Positions 36,312 through 47,730 are shown, numbered from the stretch's first letter. The stretch: DNA of 64,000 nucleotides from Hexactinellida sp. DTS-2022 (GCA_028753945.1 JAPNXP010000002.1:7130001-7194000); one strand, 5' to 3'. The notes: a model not told the origin generated them from the sequence alone. A program made the numbers and translations.

Positions 36312-37000
36312 CCACCATGGCATACTATAATACGGCTATACATGCTGCCGAATCATAGTAGGAAATAAGAGACCAATGATAAATTGGTTATTTATATTTA
36401 TCTCCATAACTAGTAATGATAGACGTCATAATGAGATAATTTGCTTAGAAAAAGCAAATAATTTCTCTAAGCTAATTATATCTCATTATCTCAAAAATTA
36501 ATGAAGTTAAGCAAAATTTATGTATTATCAATGAATAGGAAGTTACCTATTCCGGATAGATCAGAACTAGCCCAGTTTACATAAAATCGATGGTTTTTGA
36601 GTTATGACTCATTTAGGAAATATACATTTCCTTGGAAACCGATGAATGTGTCAACATTCCATTTATAATTTCGATATATTTTATTCAACTAGTTATGGGC
36701 ATCATCATGTTCCATCTTGAACATTTATAACGAGTTTAACTATGGTAAAAGCAGGTTATAAAACACGATATTTCGCAACCAATATATCGATTACGTCATA
36801 ATATGATGACATAGCACAATTCTGAAGGATGCTATGTATACCTTGATACCAAGTTCCTATATAGTTATAGTACATTTAATTTATGACGTCTAGCATTACT
36901 AGTTATGGAGATAAATATAAATAACCAATTTATCATTGGACTCTTATTTCCTACTATGATTCGGCAGCATGTATAGCCATATTATAGTAGGCCATGCCTC
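36312..37000. mobile_element. MITE family F, ~120-bp inverted ends
   Basis: The left arm CATGGCATACTATAATACGG...CTAGTAATGATAGACGTCAT (36315-36432) is mirrored at 36885-36996. Internal parts match 51341-51600, 55200-55745 and, inverted, 53890-54375 (shared AATAGGAAGTTACCTATTCC and TCCATTTATAATTTCGATAT). The target duplication is not clear, so the superfamily is unassigned. Confidence 0.8.
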
Positions 37001-37619
37001 CACTTAAGCCACTCGTCTGGGGGCTCCTTTATTTCTGACCCCGCCATCTCTAGCAACAACTTTTGTCGTTATGTTACACACATTTTCGATCCTATACAAC
37101 CTAGAAACAAAATCTCAACGGTTTTGGACAGCTCTCATACAGATACATCCTTACTATGTTTGGATTCATTTAATTTGAAAAACTTCATTAGTTTTATCAA
37201 TTTAGAAAATAATTTTTCATTTTCAAACTGAAATCACTTAAAATTTTGGAAAACACATTTTTATAAAGTTTTCCTCAATCGGTCCATAGCCAGCGTATAG
37301 CTACTCCAGATAAGCATTACACTGGTATACATACATTTTGATGAATTGTTATGTGCAATAATTTATTATTCTTTATATATTCTTGGCACATCCTACGCCA
37401 TTTTTACCCTTCTCAAGGGCCTGTGAAAAATTTTACACAAAAAGTTGTTATTTTTCTATTTTCTCTTGAAATTTGTATTTAAATCTTTTGTTGTAGAAAA
37501 TGCACTTGCTATTGAACCTCCTATAATTTTTCTACATGCAACGAATATCCTTTACGCATTCACTGTTATTTTTCTTTAATTCTGTTATTCGTATTCATTG
37601 TTTCCTGCTTCATTAGATT
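37001..37619. other. Intergenic
   Basis: 37090-37140 is a reverse-complement scrap of MITE family P2 (AGAAACAAAATCTCAACGG). No gene before the transposon-like pseudogene begins. Confidence 0.5.
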
Positions 37620-39304
37620 TCTATTTTGTGGATTTTAGCCGTGCAATTCCTCGAAATTGCAGAAATTCTCCCGAATTTTTTTGCTATGTTTGTGGAAAGT
37701 ATACCACTATTGATCAAAGGCAATGTATCACTAAATCGGTGAAGCGCTTTTATTTTGCGTACATTGGCTGCCATCTTGGTGATCAAGACTAGCTATGGGC
37801 TCCTCACAGTGCATGTAAAACACGTGTAGAAAATTTACGCTTGTGGTATGCAGGGAAGAGAAATACGATGCCATTTGCAGTTCCAATGATATGGAGAGAA
37901 TCGACATGCTGTGCCACAGATTGTTATTTCTGTCTTACCAATGTAGATGGTATCACGAAGAAAAACAAGGGCAGTGTTGTGTTCCTAATGTCCCATCAGC
38001 AATCAGACCAGTTCCGCATTCAGAAAATTTGCCTGTCCCAGTTCCATCGGTGGAAATGTTTGATACAATCAGCGATAGTGATGGAAGCGGGGATGAGTTT
38101 GAGTTCATCCCACGACAAAATGAAAAGTTGCCTCAGCCTTTTGACCAAAATGATCTTGATGACCTAATCCGAGATCTTAATTTGTCGAAATCAACATCAG
38201 AGATTCTTGCTTCACGTCTGAAAGGGAGGAATCTATTACTTCCAGGAACGAGGATTACAAAATATCGAATAGAGAGCAAGAATCTCTTCAGTTTTTCAAA
38301 ATGCAGGATTCACTTGTATAGTGTGTAGATGTTCTTGGTCTTGTAGAAAATCTTGGAGTGAAGTATGATCCAGTTGAACGGCGCTTAGTCATTTATTCAT
38401 CGAAAAGAAGCTTGAAGGGTGTGATGCTCCACAATGGAAACAAGCTAGCGTGCATTCCAGTAGCACACTCCGTCCAACTGAAGGAGAGCTACGACAACAT
38501 GAAACTCCTCCTAAATGCTCTAAATTACTCCTCACATCAATGGTTGATTTGTGGAGATCTCAAAGTCATTTCTTTACTTCTCGGGCAGCAAGGTGGATAC
38601 ACAAAGTATCCATGTTTTATGTGTCTGTGGGATAGTCGCGCAGACGCTAGACATTACGCCCAGAAGATTTGGCCAACACGTGATGAATTGGCTCTTGGAG
38701 ATCACATTGTTGTAAAGGAGCCACTAGTTGCGCGAAAAAATGTTTGTTGCCAACTCTTCACATAAAACTTGGACTAATGAAAAACTTTGTGAAAGCGTTA
38801 GCTAAAGATAGTGCAGGTTTTTTATACCTTGTCCAAAAATTCCCTGCAATTTCAGATGCGAAGATTAAAGGAGGTATCTTCGTTGGACCACAAATTCGAG
38901 AGTTGTTTAAAGATCATGTATTTGTTGCTAATCTAAATAATTTAGAAAGTAAAGCGTGGCTCAGCTTTCAAAACGTGGTGGAAAACTTCCTTGGTAACCA
39001 CAAAGCAGACAATTATGTTGATATAGTTGAGGAGCTTGTAGAGAATTATAGAAATATCGGCGCAAGAATGTCAATAAAATTTCACTTCCTTAATTCTCAT
39101 TTGGACTATTTTCCCAACAATCTTGGCGCATTAAGCGAAGAACAAGGGGAGCGAAATCATCAGGACATCAGCGAGATGGAGACCAGATATCAAGGGAAAT
39201 GGAATTGTAATATGATGGCGGACTACTGCTGGTGTTTAAAACGTTCAATACCAGATTTTGTGCATAAAAGTAAATCAAAGAAACGACAATTTATAGAAAC
39301 TTGA
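37620..39304 (+). pseudogene. Transposon-like gene (LHIKLGLMKNF family), near full length
   Basis: Same family as 4440-5620. In order: FYFVDFSR, FCYVCGKYTT, GDQD, a stop (TAG about 37790), NLRLWYAGKRNTMPFAVPM and DCYFC; a shift near 37985 and then SAIRPVPHSENLPVP, DLDDLIRDLNLSKS and LASRLKGRNLL; a shift near 38300 and then VKYDPVERRLVIYSSK, LLHNGNK-like VMLHNGNK, LICGDLKVISLLLGQQGGYT and CFMCLWDSR; a shift near 38745 and then LHIKLGLMKNFVKAL, FLGNHKADNY, SEEQGERNHQDISEME and MADYCWCLKR. CGDLK Asp and SEEQGER Glu are plausible acids of a DDE-type fold, an inference only. Total about 560 codons, close to the family's full length. No terminal repeats were identified. Confidence 0.88.
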
Positions 39305-40656
39305 ATTTGCAGCTGTTGCTAACAATCATATGTTTGAAATGGATGTGATTACAATTAGGTAGATTGAACTATATTGTTAATTAACGGTATCCGGACTGGG
39401 ATTACATAAATTATAATGGTAAATTATTATTGATTCATCATAACTACTTTTGATTCATAACAAGTATCTAGGAAGGCATTTCTAAGAATAACTGCACTTT
39501 AAAAAATTCAAATTTCAAAATGTAACTAAATATATATAGAATTTCTAAAAATGGCTTCTAATTGACCGTAACATAGTCTAATAGTCTATAATCTTTTGTT
39601 GAAGCACTTCCCAACTTCTAACTAGTTGTTGTATAAGATATTGAGTTACTTAGAAACCTATCCAACTTGCGTTAACAATGAATTTACTTTTTTTTCCTCG
39701 ATTTTTTACAGTTTTCGATTCAAAGTCCACATTTCTTCAATTTATTGGGAAATTTCACACAATCTGTTGCCATATTCAATCCCAAATAATAAATTACTCA
39801 TTCTACTTCCTATTTTTTTATGATATAGTTATGTTATTGACAATGCAGTTGAGTTTGTCGCGATAACTCATTACATTTCATCAAAACTAAGCTTCTAAAT
39901 CAATTTTTATTATTCTTTGAACGAAGCTTTTGAAAATTAAGTGTATATTTAGTTCTAATGTCTCAATAGTCACTTACTAACATTCCAATTCGATTCCAAA
40001 GTGTCTTAGTATTCCCCCGCAATATATTAATTCTAGAAAAAACTAGATAATCTCTACTCTTACTCTTACTCTACTCTTAAAATTTCAAGGATATCGGCGA
40101 AATTTGTAATTTTTGCCATATATGGAGGTGTTGAAACGTCATATTGTGACACTTATGAATGACAAAATCAAAATTAAGATTGGAGGAGAAATATTAATCT
40201 CATTGAGTGTATATTTAGAAAAAAAAATATTCCGGTGGAATAAATACATTTCGGTAATTGGCCTGTCCGGACACCGTTAAGTTATATTAATAAGTGATTT
40301 TCTTTAAAATATTCGAACCTAAAAATCTAAAAATTCATACCCGTTGTGAGAAAACGGCTTTTATTATTGAAATCAGCGTCTCAAACTTTATTAAATCCAG
40401 GTATTATAACAAGATCATCATCAAAATATTTTTGTCTTGTATATCAGTGTTATGAGCATAATAGACAAACATGAAAAGTCAATGATTCTTGCCATTTGCA
40501 ATGAATTAGTCAACATCGGTTTCGATTAATTTTAATCAAGTGGTGACGTCGTAATGAATTATACTGTGGAGAATTTCTTTGCGACTTAGGAGGATGTGCT
40601 TGACTGGGGTGTTGATTTTAAGGGAGTAGGCAGATCAAAATAAATATATATATATA
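39305..40656. other. AT-rich intergenic DNA
   Basis: Frames at 39626 and 39678 overlap in different registers over the same T-rich stretch and are not supported. (CTCTTA)n-like and (TA)n tracts lie near 40060 and 40645. Nothing else seen. Confidence 0.5.
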
Positions 40657-41203
40657 CAGTGTACTCCGCTTAATTGGGACACCGGTTAATCGGGACAGGC
40701 GCTTAATTGGGACAACGCCCCAAGAACAGAATCCTTTCATTAGAAGCTATTACTAAATTTTCGGTTAATCGGGACAAACTCCGCTTAATCGGGACAAACT
40801 AAACAAATTTGGTTCAAAATTGGTGCTCGCTCAATAGAAAATTCATATTAATCAGAACAAATTCTAATAATCTTTGTCAATACTGATGAAGGCAGGACAA
40901 AATATCTAAATATTGTCTATTTCTTATTGATTTCCGTTATATCGAAATTTACCAGAGATTATGACCTTGCGGTTTAGGGATCTATCAAACTGTCCAGAGA
41001 ATATTACGGCTCATACTATGGATTTGAGAAGAATCAAGGGTCCGCAGGCATTGGAGGAATTGTTGTAACAGGTTTAAGACCAAGATTTGTGTAAATCACA
41101 GGTAAATGACTACTTTACAAAGGTTTTTCGGTTAATTGGGATCTCCGCTTAATCGGGACAAGAGGCCTGGAACAAACGTGTCCCAATTAAGCGGAGTAGA
41201 CTG
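40657..41203 (+). mobile_element. pogo/Tigger-like element, family G, deletion derivative
   Basis: Ends CAGTGTACTCCGCTTAATTG and CAATTAAGCGGAGTAGACTG, with TA at 40655-40656 and 41204-41205; 547 bp. TTAATCGGGACA is repeated several times inside. Near 41085 the plus strand reads SQVNDYFTKV, resembling the C-terminal end of Tigger transposases, so this is probably an internally deleted autonomous copy and not a pure MITE. Confidence 0.9.
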
Positions 41204-42655
41204 TAATTCTAATAAATTATGAATAATCATGCATTATAGTAGTTGGATCAAATTAGATAATTATTTTATTAGTATATTCAGGAGATTTATAAATAGTCTT
41301 GGAAATCCTCTAATAGTAATTTGTATATAAATTTGTATATACAATAAATATGCAAAAATACTCCATTAACTAACTTACCAATCAACTTACCTGGCTGATT
41401 GAAGTCAATAATATCGACTTATTGAAAAGGTTCACGCGAGGGATTATTATGATGCTTGCAGAAGTATTTATTAAGCATCTAAATAGTGTATATACGTATA
41501 TATATATATATGATTTATAAATAAATGTTATGAGTTCAAATAAATATTTAACAATTTGCTACGTAACAACTTACACTGTAGGTGTCTTGAATATGCGCCG
41601 GTCAATAAGAATCGCATTTGAATGATAAAATTTTAACACATTTGTTGATAAGGATGCTTGCTTTGAAAAGGGTATTAGGAGTATGGTAGTTTCGCCAATA
41701 ATGTGAAAAGTTAAGTGTTAGAGGTGAAACATAAATTGTAATTCACTAACTAAGATTATAGGCAAACTTCAATAACTTGCTTAGATCTATTTTTGGTGTG
41801 TGATTACATAACATGATGTTTGACTTCCTATGTAAATAACACAGTAGCATCAGAATTAAGTGAATTCTTTCTACATGAAATATGATAGGTGTATCTCCAA
41901 GAATTACAGTGATTAATCATAACTACAAGTACTAAATTTGCAAACACTTCAGACCTCTAGAATGTGTAGAACATATTATTTTATTTTATGCAACATGAAT
42001 TGTCAAAAAATGTCAAAGATTAACATTTTTCACCTTCTTTCCCATGTAGCACATACACCAAATGTTTGTTATGTCCAAAGTGCTTGCAAAATAAAGTTTA
42101 GACTATAGATATACATAAGCCTGACATTCTTGGAGTGTTTCCTTCAGTACTTCAACATAAAAGAATTCATCGTTTGTAAAAAATCCCGTTTTGAGTAAAT
42201 TAAGGTTAATACATATTCAATCTATTCAAATTGTCAAATTGATCCAAATGTCTTATTAACTTCTCAAATTTCTTCTTTGGAGCTGAGAGACAATAATTAT
42301 CAATATCAAATTATTTAAAAATTTTTATGTATCCGCTAAAACACATATAGCATTCTAGAGCTGAGAAATTTCCTGTGGCCATTCTATGAAGGAACATATA
42401 CAACATATTAAAGTATTTTGATTCGCTTCGATGCGCAATATAGAATTTAAATTCAAATTCAATTTTCTATTTTTCGTTGCTAGGCAACTCGCAATACATT
42501 TGCTATGTTGCATCATGTTACAAACCACTATGTATAGAATGCTATGACACTATATATTATGTATATAATATGTAAATGGTAACACATATTTAGTCAACAT
42601 TTATTCTTTCAGTATTCTAACTCTGTAACATACAATTCTGTAACATACAATTAAC
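41204..42655. other. AT-rich intergenic DNA
   Basis: (TA)n near 41495. No frame or paired repeats. I looked here for a RAG-type CACWGTG terminal repeat upstream of the RAG1-like gene and did not find a convincing one. Confidence 0.45.
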
Positions 42656-43053
42656 CAAGGTTGAAACCGAATAGTTCACCAAATAGTTGCTTGCCGATTA
42701 GCTAACAATCGCTCGCTTACCCAAATTCAGGTCTATTGGTTATTTAATATCCCTGATGTATTTGGCTGATCAAATAAAAGCATTTGGCCCACCTGATGAA
42801 AATATTTTGATAATCTGCTATTAGTATTCGGTTGACCAAATAGTATTATTCGGTTGACCGAATAGTAAATTTGTCAACCGAATACTAACATATATTCAAC
42901 AAAATATCATTATCAGGTGAAGCAAATGCTTGTATTTGTAGACAAGGATATATATGCGGTCCAAAATGACAAATAATACTGGGTTTCGGTAAGCGACCGA
43001 TTCTTAGCTAATCGGCAAGCAACTATTCGGTCAACTATTCGGTTGCAACCTTG
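42656..43053. mobile_element. hAT-like MITE, ~65-bp inverted ends
   Basis: Left CAAGGTTGAAACCGAATAG and right end, reversed, CAAGGTTGCAACCGAATAG, continuing as inverted repeats through TTGCTTGCCGATTAGCTAA. CAATTAAC flanks both sides (42648-42655 and 43054-43061), an 8-bp duplication. It inserted just upstream of the RAG1-like start codon. Confidence 0.88.
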
Positions 43054-43071
43054 CAATTAACCAATTTACCA

Positions 43072-45366
43072 ATGGCTGAAGTGTATTTTCCACGGAACCG
43101 TCGTGATTTTGCGTACATTTTGAAGAAGAATTAATTCAACATTCCGGAAGCAGTCAATGAAGTGATAATTATGAGATTCTGCAAGATAATTATTAGTGAA
43201 CCATGAATGAGTTAAACGATTAATAGTTAATGAGTTAAACGATTAAGTTATATATAATTAACTAAAATATACAAGTACAAGTACAGAGAAGTATTTAGTA
43301 TACGAAGTAATCTCACATCATGATAATCTCTATTAAGTAGTTAACTATTAATCGTTTAACTCATTCATGGTTCACTAATAATTATCTTGCAGAATCTCAT
43401 AACAGAAGTAATTAGTCTTTTAAATATTGAAGAAGAATTGAGAGATTCTGTTACTTCATATATGATAATAATTCACTCTAATTTAAAGTAAACTAAGAAA
43501 TCCTTGGAACTATTAAATAATGAGTGGTGGACCTCCGAAATTCCTTGGGAAGCAAAACCTAGCAAGCTACCCGTCAAATCTTCAGTACCAGCCGTAATTT
43601 TGAAAACGTCTCAGACAAGAAAGTCTCTATTGAGTGTTTCTTTGCAGCAACAAAGATTCAGACTATCCTTTATTTTGGAGCAAATAAGGGAGGTTGCTGC
43701 ATTTGAAGATTCTAGCCCTGTAGTAATTTTAGCTTTATCATTGCAACTTTTAGCCAATGAAGAAGACAACCGTCAGGTTTCCAATGTTGCTAAAGAAGTA
43801 GTAGCTAATGGTGATTTCAGTAACTTAAAAGATAAAGTTGTTCCACTAGATAAAGCTTTATTCGTGCTCGATTTAGTTGGAGTGGGTAGAAGAATATACA
43901 CACAACTTCGCCAAACATTGATCCCAGAAAATAATATCTATCCTTCATACAACAAGATAGCAGATCTAAGAAACATTTTGATCTCGCGGCCTTCTATACA
44001 GTTGTATCCAGACTCAATCCAGCCATTGGTGTATACACTTCGTATTTTCTTCAAGTTCAACAAACCTTGGAGAGAATATTATCTACTGTAAATCTTCCAG
44101 CTAGCGAAGAATTCCCGTTAACATTGAGAATTGCTGATGGCCTAGATGGCTCTGGTTGCCATAATATCTATAACCAGCAACACACTAACACAAGAACAAA
44201 GAATTTCATTTTATTTTGTTTTAAGCCAATATCCATCCATACAAAATCGAACACGGTTGTTTGGAGAAACAATTCTCCCAATTCTCCATTCTCACAGAGT
44301 CCCATTTTCTTTGTGCTGCGAAGGAATGTAAAGATAACATCCGGAAATTTATGGAAGATATGATCAATCCTTAAACAGCAAAGCTCGGAACAGGTGTATC
44401 TCTCGATAGAGGTTTAGTAGTTGTCGATATTATTCGATCCATGTTCGACGGAAAGATGGCGGCAATCCTTTCTGGTTCAGGAGGTGCTAGTTGTAAAATG
44501 TGCACTCCCACACATAAAGATTTGAAAGATAAAGTCTTGGTAGTCGATGGATCAACAGAACCATTACTGACGCTAGACAGTTGTTCTCAGATATTGAAGA
44601 TACAGATTCCTTCTTTGCACTTCCAAGTAGTGAGCGTTTTGGCTTGACAGACACACCTATTTCTACCATAGACATAAATTCAGCATCTCCACTACACTCG
44701 TATACTTGCATCTTTTGGTGGTTTAATCTGTTGGTTTATGTTGACCAACCAGACTCAAGTGGTGGAACAACCTCTACAGGAAACGTAGCTCAAAGAGCAT
44801 TTTCTAATGAAACAAGTTTTTTAGAATGTGTACTTTATGCTATTGCAAATCCCCATCGACCAGCATTAGCAAAGATACATACTCAACTTGCTGCTATACT
44901 CAAAGTGTATAATTCCAGTAGAAAAGTGAAGACAGTGGAGTTGGGAAAAGTGTGTAAAGACAAGTATCTATTGATTGTAGATTCATTTCCCTGTTCGAGT
45001 TTCACACCAACTTAACACAAATTATTAGCCCACTCTGAGGAATTGATTCGTGAATCTAACTCTGGATTTGGATTAAAGGATTTTTCTGAAGAAGGGACAA
45101 AAGCATGTAATAAATTGGTGAGAAAATATAGGGAAACTTTGGCTCGAAAAGATTGTTTAGAAACTAATATTATGGATATATTTGTTAGATTAGTCTCCCA
45201 AAGTGATCCAGTCTCAGAGAGCTATCGGAGATGTTTAATCTGTGAACGATGTGGTCAGTCTGGACATTCATCAAGATCAAAATGTTGTAGGGCTGATAAT
45301 ATTGCACAAACTTCTGAAATTGACACTCTTATTGATTTTATAACAATTATTTGGACGTATTATTAG
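43072..45366 (+). pseudogene. RAG1/Transib-superfamily transposase, broken
   Basis: Starts MAEVYFPRNRRDFAYILKKN. The core shows, by eye against RAG1: D600 counterpart in LRIADGLDGSG (codon 44136); D708 counterpart in MFDGKM (44447); zinc CxxC as CKMC (44492-44503, RAG1 CTLC); SPLHSYTCIF; GGTTSTGN; HKLLAH (45016-45033, RAG1 HKTLAH); SEEGTKACNKLVRKYRETLAR, where the E962 position is Lys (45100). The tail is CERCGQSGHSSRSKCC (45241-45288). Breaks: stops at 43132, 43489, 44372 and 45013; frameshifts near 44055, 44305 and 44575; a foldback insertion (43169-43402); and an in-frame loss of about 38 codons after FNLLVY compared with copy 2. It is related to Transib and ProtoRAG; which branch needs a tree. 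In life such enzymes cut at their own terminal repeats by hairpin-forming transposition. Confidence 0.9.
43169..43402. mobile_element. Foldback insertion in the RAG1-like gene
   Basis: Perfect 62-bp inverted arms (43169-43230 starting TTATGAGATTCTGCAAG; 43341-43402 its exact complement) around 110 bp of AT-rich DNA. It separates the codons PEAVNEVI from TEVISLLNIEEELRDS of the transposase. The flanking GAAGTGATAA and GAAGTAATTA may be target duplication or may be gene sequence. Confidence 0.88.
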
Positions 45367-45965
45367 TTATATTTAGTGTATAGGCGTATTTCTAGATAGC
45401 GTTAGTCATTCTAATTAACAAAGAATATCAAAACATAATATATTAAAAATATAATGACGTCATATTGTGAAAAATAGACTCCGTACAATATCTTTGAGGA
45501 TTGAAATCGATTCGCAGGTATCGATAACCCATATGCTAATAATACATTATATAAATCCTAGATGCATAAAACAGCCTATACTTTACCATATGCCAATTTA
45601 GACCACTGTGATTTGTTCCCAGTTCACTTAGAAATTGCAATATTTAGACATAAGTTTATTGAATTCACATAATATTATAATTCGGATAATTTCTTCTATT
45701 CAACTTGATGAACTTTCCAGGAACTGTCGAAAAACGTTGAGTTTTTGACTCTACGAGTTATATTTTCCATAATAGACACCAAATTAAGTAGCATTTTTTA
45801 GTGATGAGATTGAAGTGGTCGAAGTGAAATCTCACGAATTTTTAATAGATCTTCAAAACTCCCAAATAATTGTTGTTTTAAAATGAAAATATACATATAC
45901 ATCGAGAAGCATTCAGGATGAGCCGGATTGATTACAACATTACAGGTGTTAAGTTCAAAGTTAAT
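45367..45965. other. Intergenic, downstream of RAG1-like gene
   Basis: A lone CACTGTG heptamer lies at about 45604. Without an upstream partner it cannot be called a RAG-type terminus. No Kelch-type (RAG2-like) frame is present. Confidence 0.45.
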
Positions 45966-46232
45966 TCATTTGCTGATTTGTTGACTCTTCGCACTCACAG
46001 CACTCGCAGTAGCCGAAAACGTTACGGGAACCTCCGTATTTTCAACAAATTCAAAGTCCTCGGGTACATTATGAAGAAAAACACTATGTACAATCTTACC
46101 TTTTTCATATGGGCCAGGGTTTATTTCAACTCCTCCTAGCACTAACAACATTGCAATAATACAAGCAAGCAGAGATATGGATATGCCCTTCTTGCTGTCA
46201 GTTGAATGAGAGAGAGAGAGGATGTGGGAGAG
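45966..46232 (-). CDS. Short ORF with 2A-like motif
   Basis: An 89-codon open stretch between stops (first ATG inside it gives 61 residues). It reads SISLLACIIAMLLVLGGVEI and continues NPGP, that is a hydrophobic run ending in a sequence close to the 2A ribosome-skipping consensus DxExNPGP, except that the leading Asp is Gly. 2A-like signals of this form are known at the N-terminus of several non-LTR retrotransposons. Downstream residues (NVPEDFEFVENTEV) are not recognised. No reverse transcriptase lies nearby. It could be the 5' scrap of a LINE or a chance frame. Confidence 0.45.
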   Translation of the reverse strand, partial: LSHILSLSHSTDSKKGISISLLACIIAMLLVLGGVEINPGPYEKGKIVHSVFLHNVPEDFEFVENTEVPVTFSATASAVSAKSQQISK

Positions 46233-46744
46233 CTAATTCGCTTAGCACCCCATCTTCCAATTCTGGCTCTCCAGAGATCCAGGGAAATCATCTCCGAACG
46301 AGAAACAAGGATAAAAAAAAGATAGAAAAATAAATGAAAAATGAAAAATTAAAGAAAGCTAAACAAAAGTTAGGAAAGTAATTTCAAGAATACAAAATAT
46401 GTAAATAGAAGGTATTTATAGTAAGAAATATAGTCGAAGTGTCAACTCTCTATGGGCATGGAAGTGTAACCACAAAAGTTCTAGAGGAATTTATAATCTA
46501 AACAGTTCTTTGTCTTGTACACTAAACTCATGTCTGGAATTCGTTTCATCCAATACCTGGAATTTTCTGTCTATTATTGTTCACACTAATGTCAGCCACT
46601 TTAGTGAGCGATATATCCCAAGAGAATATATTTCATTGCACTAAACGTTTAGTTTCATTGGTTATGCAATTTATTTGCATGGTAAATAACAAATAAAACT
46701 ACAAAAAACATCTACCTAACATCTACATAATAAAAATGCTCATA

Positions 46745-47392
46745 TTACAATCCCTCACTGTCCGGATCAGGAAGAGGCACATTAGTTGGCGATTCTGAGG
46801 GTGAACTAGTAGGTATAGGGACTTTGGAGGGAGAGATGGATTCTGAAGACCATGGCGAAGACTGAGAATGACTGGAATTTTGGGATGTCCAAACTCCTAT
46901 TCCCCCATCACAATGAGGACTCAATCCTAGAGATGGACTTCGGGAGGAGGAGGCGCTATAAATCCCCAACGCGCATGGAGATGGCGAGGATGATGGGAGT
47001 GGTACTCCAGATGGCGAGACGGAGGGAGATGGAATAGGAATCTCTGAGTGTGGATGGGTACACCATATTTGCATGGCTGCACTAATGGTGGAAGAAGGGC
47101 TACTACTGGTTACATGTGGTGCCAGTTAATCCGGTGACATGCGGTATGGCGACGAACCATAAAGGATTAGTTGAGTGCTAGGGGAGGATGAGGAGGAGGA
47201 GTTGGTATCATTGAAGCGAAAGCGTTTCGCAAGTGGAGGCCAAACGTAGGTTGTAATCCTATTCCCCCTACGGGTTATAGTATGCCTGGTGAGCGAAAGC
47301 CTCATACGTTTCGCTTGCGGTAGTTGTCGTGGCGGCGTGCTTGAAAAAGAGCCACGCTCTAGACCAGACGCATATGTTTCGTCAGTTGACAT
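46745..47392 (-). pseudogene. Ser/Pro-rich basic protein, one internal stop
   Basis: A single register of 216 codons, interrupted only by TAA after codon 88 (47126-47128). The first 88 residues start MSTDETYASGLERG and contain basic clusters (AKRMRLSL, HTITRRGNR, LAKRFRF) suggestive of nuclear localisation or nucleic-acid binding. The second part is Ser/Pro repeats (SPSVSPSGVPLPSSSPSP) ending PDPDSEGL. Composition differs from the AT-rich flanks, which supports real coding history. It diverges from the small ORFs at 47731-48090. Function unknown; the stop may be genuine decay or an error. Confidence 0.5.
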
Positions 47393-47730
47393 TTTGGAGA
47401 ATACAAGCGTGAATAATTAAAAAATTAGAATCTCAGAAACTAATTATAAAATATAACGTACCTTATATACTATAGTAGTTGCATCAGTTGTAGCGAAATC
47501 TGCGCATGCGCAAATTTTGAATTCACTTTATCACTTATTGATAGAACATATTTGCCCACACAGTAAGACATTAGTTCCATGTATAAGGTAAAGATCTTTC
47601 AAGAAGTTTATGTAATATAATTATTTACAAATGTTATAGTAGTTTGTTTATCCAAACAGAAACCATTATTGTAACAAGTATAGGAAATGTGATGAATACA
47701 CATTTTAAATCGCCTGAATTGTAAGCAACC

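Noticed and set aside
45600-45612. CACTGTG as a RAG-type recombination signal heptamer
   Set aside because: A seven-base word occurs by chance, no nonamer-like or inverted partner was found upstream, and no 5-bp duplication could be shown.
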